Shown here: piece by piece, positions 23,910 through 33,707 of the stretch
How positions within the stretch are numbered: the first letter of the stretch is position 1
Layout of the letters: each line of letters starts with the position of its first letter
Origin: Agapanthus africanus
Taxonomy: Eukaryota > Streptophyta > Magnoliopsida > Asparagales > Amaryllidaceae
DNA: 64,000 bases
Reading direction: 5' to 3'
Assembly: GCA_030015575.1 (NCBI GenBank)
Contig: CM057339.1
Coordinates: forward strand, 697,202,761 to 697,266,760
The notes under the pieces: model-generated
Database searches by the model: none
Told to the model about the DNA's origin: nothing
Seen by the model: only the letters and a program-made list of their open reading frames with translations
Made by a program: the position numbers and the translations under genes

Positions 23910-24303
23910 CACCACTTCAAGCGGATGAAGCGCAAAGCTTGTAGGGAACAGAGAAGCACGACAGATGAGCATAAAGGAACAACCGGTAACTGTCATATGG
24001 TTAATGCTATTTTGACAAAAGGAAAATCTCAAGTTCTTACCTTCGGGAGCGACTCTGACGAAGAAATAGCGCTTGACCCTTTTTTCAAAGAATCCACCTC
24101 TGAAAAGAAGAAGATACGAAGAACTGTGAGAACATCCAGCTGCGTCACCGTACATTACCTGAAAGGAACCTCCGGCCTACAAACAAAGGTTCGAGCAAAA
24201 GAGACAAGGGGAAAGAAAAAGTCCCTAAGGAGATTGCCCTCGATAGGGAGTCGTCCAAGAAACTCACGACGGACTCTGTGGTTCCCATCAAGCTGGGCCA
24301 AAG
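23910..24303 (+). pseudogene. Post-gag remnant and deletion scar in Tat-like pol
   Basis: The ORF 23925-24365 shows a short protease-proximal remnant (NCHMVNAILTKGKSQVLTF) and then low-complexity sequence before entering the integrase region out of frame. No retropepsin active site and no reverse transcriptase or RNase H motif is present. About 2 kb of pol is therefore missing between roughly 24070 and 24300. The exact breakpoints cannot be fixed without an intact relative. Confidence 0.55.
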
Positions 24304-25321
24304 ATGAAGTTAAAGATCAAGAGAATGGGTTACTATTGGCCCACAATGATTCAGGACTGTCTTGAATATGCAAAGCAGTGTCACTCGTGCCAGATTCACG
24401 GGGACTTCATCCACCAGCATCCGAATCCGTTACACCCAACACTGGCAAGCTGGCCGTTTGAGATGTGGGGAACCAATATAATCAAGCCTATCGAACAATA
24501 TCATCCAAGGGACATCGGTTCATATTGGCGACAACCGATTACTTCTCGAAATGGGCCGAAGCAGTACCGCTAAGAGAGGTGAAGACGGAAAACATCCACC
24601 ATTTCTTCAGGACATATGTCATTTACCGACACTCCACGACGGATCATCTCGGATAATGGGCCGGCCTACAGAATCCATAAGATCAGCCGCTTCGCGCAGC
24701 AACATAATATAGATTGAAGATACTATTCAGTCTTATAATCCCCGAGCTAATGGTCTAGCTGAGGCTTTCAACAAAACTTTGACGAAGGTCATAAAGAAGA
24801 CGGTGTCCAGAAACAGAAAGGACTGGCACGAGAGATTGCATGAAGCTCTCTGGGCTTATCGAAACACGTTCAAAACAGCCACGAATACCACGCCATTTGC
24901 GTTGGTATTCGGCACGAAAGCTTTACTTCCCTTGGAGATAGAGCTACCCTCACTACGAGTAGCGGTCCGACATGAGCTGACGGATGAAGAAAATGCCCAC
25001 CTTCGGCTTGAAGAGCTCGATGCCCTCGATGAAACTCGTCTCATGGCGCAACAAAACCTAGAAGCTTACAAAGCAAGGATGACGCGCTCATACGAAAGAC
25101 TAACTAGGCCGAGAGCATTCCGCCAAGGCGAACTCATGCTAGTTGTCAAAAGACCTATGATCTCCAACCGTGCCAAACGGAGGAAATTCGAGCCGAACTA
25201 TGAGGGCCCGTACGTCATAGACAAAGTTTATCAAGGTGGTGCCTATTTGCTCATGGATATGCATGGCGAAAGACCCTTCCGGCCAATAAACGACCGCTTC
25301 CTTAAAAAATACTACCCCTGA
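24304..25321 (+). pseudogene. Integrase of Tat-like element, frameshifted
   Basis: 24304-24573 encodes the zinc-binding region (GYYWPTMIQDCLEYAKQCHSCQ) and the start of the core, where the expected WG(I/M)D reads WGTN, so the first catalytic Asp is lost. 24465-24656 carries on in another frame (ATTDYFSKWAEAV). A garbled stretch to 24778 covers the second Asp and the Glu. 24779-25321 encodes the C-terminal half of the core and the tail (WHERLHEALWAYRN, TPFALVFGTKA, PNYEGPYVI, NDRFLKKYYP), which closes the polyprotein. Confidence 0.8.
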
Positions 25322-25430
25322 CAAGTCACAACTCAGGTTAACGATAGATGACGACGTTCGTGTCCGCTCGCTATCTTCTTGAGTCAGCACTCTGTAAGTA
25401 GTATCCGGCAAAAATCTTCGCTACCACTAA

Positions 25431-25558
25431 ACCGAAATGTCCTTAAACTAACACTAGACCGAAATGTCCCTAAACTAACAATGGACTGAGATGTCCCTAA
25501 ACTAACAATGGACCGAGATGTCCCTAAACTAACAATGGACTGTAATGTCCTTAAACTA
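25431..25558 (+). repeat. 27-bp tandem repeat, five copies
   Basis: Unit of the form GAGATGTCCCTAAACTAACA plus ATGGACC, with copies differing at a few positions (GAAATG/GAGATG/GTAATG). Confidence 0.85.
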
Positions 25559-25969
25559 AATACGTCACCTCAAACACGACGATAGTGGAATTCAAGTCCG
25601 CAAATCCCATTGGCGAGGATGGCAACTCAAGTCTCGCCGGCTATACAGCTGCCCTGGTGGAGAAGTCCCCCATAAATTACATTGGCGAACAATGGGGTAA
25701 AAAAAAACGGTACGCCCATAAGCGAAATGGGAACGGATGAAAACCCGAAGGGACGCCGTGAGTAAAAACAGCAGGGCTACTGGCGAGCTTGTGAAAAGCC
25801 GAAAGGGCGCAATCTCGTTGTTAAAAAAAAACAAAAAAAACGGTACATCCAAAAGAAAAATGGGCACGGATGAAAACCCGAAAGGGCTCCGTGAGTTAAA
25901 ACAGCAGGGCTACCTGCGAGTTTGTGAAAACCCGAAAGGGCGCGATCTCGTTAGAATAAAAAACACCTG

Positions 25970-26490
25970 CAAGGTCCTCTTGACCTTGTAAGGAGAAAAC
26001 ACCTGCGTGAGATCCTTACGACTCACAAGGGAGCAACAAACTTAGGGATCCTCATGATTCCTAAGGAGAAATTAAGCTTACGAGATCCTTATGACTCGTA
26101 AGGAGAATTTCTCCCGCGAGACCCTCACGGCTCACAGGATTCAAAAGCCGTAAGCTACAGGGATCTGAACCTGTTCTTGAGCGATCACACTCCCTAAGTT
26201 TCCCTACAAGCGGTTCAATATTGACCCTTGTATACAATCCACGGGCACAAATAAATGTTTCCCCCACCAAGTCCTACCAAAGACGAGGAATGTCCTCATG
26301 TGGTGAACGACACTTGTAAGTCCTCTCGACGTATAAGGAGAAAACACTTTTGTAAGATCCTTACGACTTATAAGAGAACACACACTTAAAAATCCTCATG
26401 ATTCCTAAGGAGACAACACACCTACGAGATCCTCATGACTCATAGGAAGAAACACCTTTATCAGAACCTTACGGCTCGTAAAGTCGAAAA
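25970..26490 (+). repeat. Hairpin cluster 1 in Tat-like 3' region
   Basis: About ten short inverted repeats in a row, for example CAAGGTC-CTCTT-GACCTTG at 25970-25988, GTGAG-ATCCTTACGA-CTCAC at 26007-26026 and CTTACGAG...CTCGTAAG at 26077-26102. Loops share the theme ATCCTYAYGA while the stems differ. Confidence 0.8.
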
Positions 26491-27119
26491 GCCTTAGTCA
26501 ACAGGATCCTAACCATGTTTGCTAAGCCACCTTTATTCAAATCGACAAAGCCAAATGATGATTCACTCCCGGCAACATTCCAGTGGCAGCGATGCTGATG
26601 CCTAAATTAGTATCAAATTCCAAGTCCTTTCAAAGCAAATGATGATTTGCTCCTGGCCATATTCCAGTCGCAGCGATGCTGATAGTAAGATTGGTATCAG
26701 ATCTCAAGTTCCAAACTCCCAATAAAAATCAACGAGCCAAAAATGCATATGAAATAGACGAATGATGGGGCAACTCGCAATAAAAATCAGCGAGTAAAAT
26801 ATATGCATATAAAAATAGCCGAAATGTTTGGGAAACTCGCAATAAAAAGCAGTGAGTAAAAAGAAAAAACAGCCGAAATGATTGGGCACCGCGAAAAATA
26901 GCTGAAATGAGTAGGCAATCACGACTTTCGCGATATAAAAAGCTGAAATGATAGAGCATCGTGGAAAGAAACAAAAAAAAAATGAAACTTTTGCCCTACA
27001 GGTGTGATCACATTGACCCCTGTATACAATCCATAGGCACAAACGGAAAGGGAACCATATTACCCCATCGGGCTTCATCAAAAGGAAGCCAGATCTCGAT
27101 GGCTACATCTATAGCCTAG

Positions 27120-27700
27120 AAATCAACAACGGCGTTCCTTCTCATTCCAACCGGAAGAAGGTACGACGTCAGTAAAACGGAGCCACGACAAAGTCCCCCA
27201 GTTTCAAATCTCGATGGTTCACAGACAGCCTAGAGACTATCTTGGATCCACGACAAAGTCCCCTAGTTCCAAATCTCAACGGTTAACAGACAACCTAGAG
27301 ACTACCTCGGAGTCATAGAAAAGTCCCTAGTTCCAAGTCTTGACGGCAGCATCCACAGCTTAAAGATCAACAACAGCGTTCTTCCTCCCTCCAGCAGGAT
27401 ACAGACGCGACATCAACAAACGGAGCCATGGCAAAGTCCCCTAGTTCCAAATCTTGACGGTCCACAGACAAACTAGAGACTACCTCGGAGCCATGGCAAA
27501 GTCCTTAGTTCTAAGTCTCGACGGTAGCATCCACAGCCTAGAGATCAACAACAACGTTCTTCCTCCCTCTAGCAGGATATAGACGTGGCATCAACAAACG
27601 GAGCCATGACAAAGTCCCCTAGTTCTAAATCTCTAAGGTTCACAGACAACCCAAAGATAATCTTGACATTCGTCTCAATATTGTAGACACAATGTTAACA
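27120..27700 (+). repeat. Tandem repeats with a higher-order unit of about 177 bp
   Basis: The motif 'CAAAGTCCCCTAGTTC' recurs about every 65 or 115 bp. A longer block containing 'CAACAACG...CGTTCTTCCTCCC' recurs at about 27120, 27366 and 27542; the last two are about 177 bp apart. Confidence 0.7.
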
Positions 27701-28079
27701 AACGAAGCAAAGGAAGATCCCTAGCTTCAGGGTCTTGACGGCAACTCAAATGAGACCTGAAAGATTATCGGAGATCATCCCACTCCAACGCATAGTGGTC
27801 ATGACTCATTGGGGCTTCCAAACTGAGCCTAACCTCAAGTAAAAAGCGTCATGGAATATCCCTAACACTTGCTCTTTCGACGGTAATATCACCTAAAAGA
27901 TTACTTGAAGACGTCTTTTCCAGCCCTCGAAGGGATCAGAGACACGACAGTCGTGGGGCTACTCGAACAGCAAGATTGCATATCGAGGAATACATCGGCC
28001 AACGCGACGGTACGACGGGTAAAAAACCTAGTACCACAGACCCTAACGGACTTCTATTAGCAGGAGTTAACTGTGACAT

Positions 28080-28790
28080 TAGGACATCCATGCGAGAACT
28101 TCTTGATTCGTCTCGACTCGTGGGGAAAATAATGTTCCTGCGAGAACTTCTCGACTCATAGGGAAAAGCCTTAGGCAACGGGGATAAGGACCTGTTTCCT
28201 AAGTACTGGGGCCCTGCAAGTGGGTCCAAGATGGACTATTGCATACTATTCACGGACCACACTCTCCAAAGTCGAATATCGACAAGGAGGGAAACAACCA
28301 CTTACGAGTTTTCTCAACTTGTAAGGGGGAAAATTCTCTTGTGAGATCCTTACGACTCTCAAGAGAAAACGCACTTAGGAGTCCTCACGACTCATAAAGG
28401 AGAAAATACACCTACGGGATCCTCTCGACTCGTAGAGAGAAAAGTCTTTATGAGACCCTCACGAATCATAAAGTTGAAAAGTCTTAGGCATCAGATCCAA
28501 ACCTGTTTTCCAAGCCATCGCTGCCCTACAAGCAGGTCCAAACTGACTCTTGTATACTATCCACGAGCCATATTCTCCAAAATTGAATATCGACAAGAAA
28601 AAAAACCACTTACGAGTCCTCTCGACTTGTAAGGGGGAAAATTCTCTTGGGAGATCCTTACGACTCTCAAGAGTAAATGCACTTAGGAGTCCTCACGACT
28701 CCTAAAGGAGAAAAAACATCTACGAGATCCTCTCGACTCGTAGGGAGAAAAGTCTTTATGAGACCCTCACGACTCATAAAGTTGAAAAGT
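28080..28790 (+). repeat. Hairpin cluster 2 in Tat-like 3' region, with a 311-bp tandem pair
   Basis: Two copies of a 311-bp unit start at 28274 and 28585. Each holds five hairpins; in the second copy CTTAGGAGTC/GACTCCTAAG, CTACGAG/CTCGTAG and CTTTATGAG/CTCATAAAG are perfect stems. Looser hairpins precede them at 28090-28165. Confidence 0.85.
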
Positions 28791-29029
28791 CTCAGGCGGG
28801 AGATCCAAACCTGTTTTCTAAGCCATCGCTGCCCTGTAAGGAGATCAAGATAGACTATCTACGGGCCTCATTTGCCAAAGGGACACGTTAATATGAAATA
28901 AAATATGTCTTTTATTCATGAATGCAAGTGAATACAAGATACATTTCGTAAAGGAATCAAAATGAATGCATGTTGTTCATAAATCGCAAGTTTACAGTCA
29001 ATACAAAAGGGGGGGTGCAAAGACGGTTA

Positions 29030-30796
29030 TTGAGGAGGAGGTGTCTTCAACAAATCAGCAAGCCGCTCACGCACTCCTCTCAATCCTTTCTCATGATCAG
29101 CTGCCGCGGCCAACTCCGCTTCAACTTGAGCCCATTGTCGTGAACAGGACGAAAGCTTTTCATCGATTTTTAGCATGGCAGCTTCATAGTCCTGCATGAC
29201 CCGCCAGGTAAAGTCAAGCGTCTGCCTCAGCATCAACCCATCCGAAATACATCTCTGGAGATTGTCAAAAACAACTTTTAGCTGTGCGGCATTCGCTTCA
29301 ATTTGGGCGCGCAGTCGTACTGATTCGCTGGAAGCCCCCTCATGTTACTTTCGTCTCAGGGTCGCCTCTTGTTCAAAATGGCGAATGAAAGGAACACTGT
29401 GATCGACCCATGCAGTCCGCTGGGAGTTCGAAGCCAATACTTCAGGAGCGGGACGTTTGAGCTCAATCTCGTGCAAGCAAGCCTCGATATTTCTGCAGTA
29501 AGCGACCTAAGAGCCGACGAGATATTCATCATGGAAGTTCACGAGTGTTGCCAACATTGGATTAACTTCAACGAAAAAATCCATAGAAGAAGTAAAGGCC
29601 TCGGCGTTAAGATCTTCGATGAATTCGCTCAACATTCGCCGGCTGTTTGCAGCGCCCCTGGAAGATATGCATTTAGCGAAGGGCCCTGCGGGCATTGGAA
29701 TACGAGACTCAAAAGGAGTTGGAGCCAGTGCAATTGCTGTAAAATGAGTTACGGTCAAATTTCAACTCGGGAAATAAAGAAAACACATGAGGGATAGAGC
29801 CTATTATACCGGCTGTGACAGGCGGCAGGATAGGGAGTACCGGAAGCACGGCTATTCGCTTATCTCCTCCTCCGACCCGTGACGCTATGATCAATATAAA
29901 GAAGAATTAGCAACAATACGACTATTTGCAAAAGAAGAGGGGAGATGTTAGCTGAAGAATATACTAACCAATACCAGAAGGTGGAATAACTTCCGACTGA
30001 AAGGAGAAATGCGGGTTCAACATATGGTATAAGTAGTCGAAAAAGACTCCTGTAGAGTTGCGACGATGTACTGTCAATACAAGAAGAATGGTACCCACAA
30101 TGGAACAAGTAAGTCAAAAACCCATACCTTCCAATATTTAAGGGGGCACAGAAGAAGGCAAGGGGACGGTGACCGTTCGAGCAACGACCGACGATACTTT
30201 TTCAGACGGCACGGCCTCAGGATTCACCGCGCCTATACTCAAGACAGACAAAATATCATCAAAGTGGCCGAACAGGATTGAAAAACTAATAAAACGGTGG
30301 CCCAAAGACTACCTGATAAATCATGGACCAGAACCATGACGGAGGCGTCACCGGGTATAACGGATTCTTCACTCTCCATCGGAGGAATAGATTCCGCGCC
30401 CATAGCTTCATCCCCTGACTCGACAATGGCCGTCGTAATGCTTACGACGCCCGCCGATACTAAGGAGCCACAGGGAGAAAGAGCTGCCATCTGGATAGTC
30501 CCGGACTCCTGAGTAAGAGTAGCAACTTCGGGCACTGTAACCATCAGAGTTTCACCTGTCATCCCATCACCAAGACTTGGCCCTGCAGAAAATGCGTATG
30601 TCAAAATTCGAGGATTGAGTTCTAATAAAAGACTAAGCGTTTCGTTACCTTGAAGTAACTTTTCAGTTTCTTCCCGAGCTGCCCGTGCAACCTGTCTATG
30701 GGCAGTAGACAGGATAGAGGGAACATCCACCGAAAGAATATCAAGAGGTGGAATATTTCTTGAGCCCGCACCTACGGATAAAATGGCATCGTGCTT
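29030..30796 (-). pseudogene. Antisense ORF of the Tat-like element, broken
   Basis: Minus-strand coding lies opposite to gag and integrase. 30239-30796 gives the N-terminal part (IPPLDILSVDVPSIL, then a helix-rich and a Ser/Gly/Val-rich part; the ATG at 30805 lies in the neighbouring LTR). 29507-29758 gives a middle part (FAKCISSRGAANSRRMLSEF) and ends in a stop. The same frame then continues to 29027-29236, a coiled-coil-like end (AQVEAELAAAADHEKGLRGV). Between the first two parts, about 29745-30130 lacks an open frame; a GTATGG at about 30127 and a TTTTACAG at about 29743 on the minus strand could be intron borders. Antisense ORFs of unknown function downstream of integrase are known in some Tat lineages. 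The product's function is unknown. Confidence 0.55.
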
Positions 30797-32494
30797 TGAT
30801 TGCACGCTTTTGGCGTGTCGAGTTTTAAGAGTTCTAAAGTGTAACCGCGATCAGGACGGTGTCAGTTTGTAGCTAGCCGCGATGAGCACGGGTCGATCCA
30901 TAGGGAGACAGAGCATTTTTGGTTCTTGTTTTGACGAATTAATGCGCGTGGGCGGAATTGTTCATATCTATCCTAAGTGTTATATGCAAAGTAACCGTTT
31001 GTTAGGATTAGATAGGATAGTGTAAGTCAAGAAAATCCGTATTCAAGTCCTTTGAGCCGAACTCAACCAATGAAGCTAGAGCAATCGGCAACAACGTGGA
31101 TTAGGGTACTTAAGCACGGTATTCGTAGAATCCGGCTTATTGACCCTTGTCCGTCCGTTCTTGTTTCTTACTTTCGCCTCCGGCCAATCAGAACACAACC
31201 GGTTGCGATTAGGAATCACTGATACCTTGGTAGGGTAGGGTGCTTAACGGAGCGCTTGCGTAAGGTTTGGGCGAAGTTTCAAATGGAAAATACGGGAAAA
31301 GGAAATGGGAAACGGAACCTTAACTTACAATATCTTTCTCTTTTCCTAACAACACATATTCACAAAGATTACAATAACAAACCAAAAGAGCAAAGAAAAG
31401 AACAAAGAAAAGAGAAGAAAACAATACAAGTAAGTAAGTGCATGGAATTTAAAGTGCAAGTAATTAAAGCAAGTATTAAAGTGCAAGAAAGTGAAACATG
31501 AATATAAAAGAGCAAGGTAAGAAGAACTAGGAACCCAAGAGCACATAACAAACCATGGAATCAAATACCTAAACTTAAACTTGCAAGCTCAATGAAGAGG
31601 TTACAAGATCAAGTGAAGATAAAGATCCCATGGTGAAATGAAGGCACAAAGAGAAAGCTTTATTCATACCAAAGTAATGATACAACCCTTGAGTGCAATA
31701 ACCAAAGATTAACCTTGCAAGCTCAAAGAAGAGGTTGCAAGATCAAATTAAGGCAAAGAACTCAAGGGGTTAGCTATGTACAAGAGAACAAAAGAAAACA
31801 AAAGAGTTGAAGTGTAAAATGAAAGATACAATGTGAGACTCTCATCCTTGCTGCCTAGTTCTGCTTTTATAGGCTCAAAAACTGAATAAACAAACAATAA
31901 AAATGTGATGACAAGGCAGCAAGGAGGGGCCCACAGAAAACTGGGGGCATTTAGGGAAAAAGTGACCGGCCACAATGGTGCTCATCTCGGGTCAAATCCG
32001 AGCTCTGGGTCTCATTCTTTGTGTGTTTACTTGTTTTGTCTCCCACATCACTCTGATGTTGTTTGCTTGGTCATTAGAGGCTTTGGATGCACTCAGGACT
32101 TGGAGGGAAACTTGTAGCTATGAATCACATCAACACTTTATGCATTGAATACACCATTAATGCACATCACACCATGCCCACTTGTGCCATGATTTATGGC
32201 TGCCCCATCATGGTCCATGTGCCAAAGAGCATGTGTGCACACATGCTATGTGTTGGACCAAAATATTGTGCACACATTTTATTCGCAAAAACTCTTTGGA
32301 TATCGGTCGGTTTCCAGTTCTGGTTGCAGTGTTGGCTCACAAATGATATATCCGTAATTTTAAGTGTATTTCCAGTATTTTGTCACGGATACCTGTAATT
32401 TGTATTACTGAGCAGACACTGGTTAATAGTACCGATATATAACAAAATAGCTAACGAATGAGTGGTATTAAAATGCAGTTTTCTGATATGAACA
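30797..32494 (-). repeat. 3' LTR of family C element (1,698 bp)
   Basis: On the minus strand it starts TGTTCATATCAG right after a polypurine tract and ends GTGCAATCA. It aligns throughout with the solo LTR at 20137-21825. Its terminal hairpin has the loop inverted relative to that copy. TATA candidate CTTTTATA (plus strand) at 31864-31871. ORFs 31256-31501, 31748-31975 and 32087-32398 are not supported. Confidence 0.85.
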
Positions 32495-32511
32495 AATACC
32501 CCCAAACTTAT
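32495..32511 (-). promoter_or_regulatory. Polypurine tract of family C element
   Basis: The minus strand reads ATAAGTTTGGGGGTATT directly before the LTR start. This shows that the LTR to its left is a 3' LTR. Confidence 0.8.
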
Positions 32512-32577
32512 CTTTTGCTTGTTCCGAGCAAAACAAAATCCTAGCCTCACTTTCACAGGGAATGCGATTGATCGATT

Positions 32578-32873
32578 CCAATTTGATCGATTCCTACAAG
32601 CTATTCTACAAATCTTGATAACTAAATTGATTTGGACAACTTCTTGATTCTAGATCTATATTCTTTATGTTTCTTGAAATTGAAACTCACAAATCTTGAA
32701 TCATTTTCTTTTATATTTTCTTTCGACTCAACTAAAACAAATTCGAACAAGTACACACATCTCAGTGGACGATCCGTATTCATTAACGTGCTACATCGAC
32801 ACCTTTAATTGATTGCGGCATAAATTTCTTTGGTTGTGAAATATTTTACTTACACACAAAAGATGATCAATCA
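32578..32873 (+). repeat. Truncated 5' LTR of A-plus (296 bp)
   Basis: It corresponds to 60219-60515 of the 3' LTR with few differences and ends GATGATCAATCA. About 1.47 kb of LTR, including the U3 and its TATA box, is missing, so this copy has no 5' promoter of its own. Confidence 0.85.
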
Positions 32874-32875
32874 AA

Positions 32876-32893
32876 TGGCGCCGTTGCTGGGGA
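32876..32893 (+). promoter_or_regulatory. Primer-binding site of A-plus (tRNA-Asp)
   Basis: TGGCGCCGTTGCTGGGGA, one mismatch to the tRNA-Asp complement, two bases after the LTR end. Confidence 0.9.
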
Positions 32894-33707
32894 TCGTGTG
32901 CTAATTTATTCGTTTTTGTTATTTGAGTTGAAAATTTTATTATTCGATCAGAATTTTTTAGATCAAAATCGCATCAAGTGCTTAACGATTAGTTGTGAAT
33001 TCTGCAAGGGAATCTGGAATCTCTGCAGCAAGGGGAAAAATATTCAGATCATCTCAGGAAGTCCAGTGAAATAACAGGAGCACCAGAAAATTTTTTTGTA
33101 CAAAGATCTTGCAATTGAACCGCGGATCCGCGGCATTTCCCTTGATTTCGCGGCGGATGCGCGACGAATCTGATGAATTGCAACTACATTTTTCTCTGGA
33201 ATATTCTGTACTTTCTTATCTTCTCCCTGCTCTTGTCCATTAACCAATTTCTGCAGGATTCTTTGCAAAAATTCGCAGCGCCGCTAAAGAAAAATTGTTG
33301 CGTGTTTGATTTTGGTTGTTTGCATATTTTAACACGGAAATTAAGGGGAACGACTAAATTCAGATTAGGTAGGGAGTTCATTACCCTTCCTAAGCCCCGG
33401 AAATCACAAAACTTACATCCGCATCACGCTCAATAACTAAAAAATATCTAGACAAGACTCTAAGGGCCGTCGTGCTCATTTAGGATAGAAGGAGGTCGTG
33501 GGTAATCTATTGCTTATCCGCATTTCTTTGGTGGTGTCTAAGGTAAGTGTGTCTAAAGTAAGTGGTTACTTAATTAGGCCCACTACTTACGTAGTGGAGA
33601 ACCTCCCACTTACCTAGCCACAGGAGGGAAAAAGAGGCAGTAGAGGATCTACCTGCGATTTGTCTTCTGGAAGTCTAGGAGCGGTCTAGAGACTTGACCT
33701 AGGTGAC
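32894..33707 (+). other. Leader of A-plus
   Basis: Untranslated leader. It contains a GC palindrome pair at about 33117-33165, a 'TTCTGCAGGATTC' block at 33250, 'GTAGGGAGTTCATTACCC' at 33368-33385, two donor-like AAGTAAGTG/AGGTAAGTG motifs at 33541-33565, and the hairpin CCACTAC-TTAC-GTAGTGG at 33580-33597. Element B interrupts it at 33708; another 130 bp (41257-41386) leads to gag. ORFs 33044-33436 are shadows or chance. Confidence 0.75.

Larger units (their letters stand above)
25322..28900 (+). repeat. Repeat-filled 3' region of Tat-like element
   Basis: Several different tandem families follow the integrase stop. 25431-25558: five copies of a 27-bp unit. About 25702-25955: two copies of about 130 bp. 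25970-26490: hairpin cluster 1. About 26548-26720: two copies of about 90 bp. About 26705-26960: four degenerate copies of about 65 bp. 27120-27700: units built on a 65-bp motif. 28080-28790: hairpin cluster 2, including a 311-bp tandem pair. Repeat-rich, fast-changing 3' regions are known in Tat/Ogre elements and have been proposed as sources of satellite DNA. The small ORFs here are not coding. Confidence 0.8.
19427..30796 (+). mobile_element. Tat/Ogre-like Ty3/gypsy element, internally deleted, both ends missing
   Basis: Plus-strand order: gag (19427-20136 and 21831-about 23909), a deletion that removed protease, reverse transcriptase and RNase H, the integrase (24304-25321), a 3.6-kb repeat-filled 3' region (25322-28900) and an antisense ORF (about 29030-30796). 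Gag with C-x2-H-x4-H-x4-C knuckles, an extra antisense ORF and tandem repeats downstream of integrase are features described for the Tat lineage. The left end is cut by copia-2. The right end is cut by a C element whose LTR begins at 30797. A solo LTR of family C sits in gag. No LTR of this element itself is in the window. Confidence 0.75.
30797..32577 (-). mobile_element. 3' end of a family C LTR retrotransposon, truncated
   Basis: In minus-strand order: about 80 bp of 3' untranslated sequence with a polypurine tract (32577-32495), then the 3' LTR (32494-30797), then the host antisense ORF. The 3' stub is homologous to 39715-39810 of element B (AAAGATAAGTTT..GGGGTATT). The rest of the element is missing because the stub is joined directly to a truncated LTR of A-plus at about 32570-32578. 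Confidence 0.8.

Noticed and set aside
25970-28790. Regular short palindromes resembling a CRISPR array
   Set aside because: The repeats differ in sequence, unit lengths vary, there are no spacers of constant size, and the setting is a plant retrotransposon.
20137-32494. Two C-family LTRs in opposite orientation, as if one large fold-back element
   Set aside because: The left copy has its own perfect TSD (GCGCT) inside gag and no polypurine tract or primer site. The right copy follows a polypurine tract and abuts the antisense ORF. They are two separate insertions.
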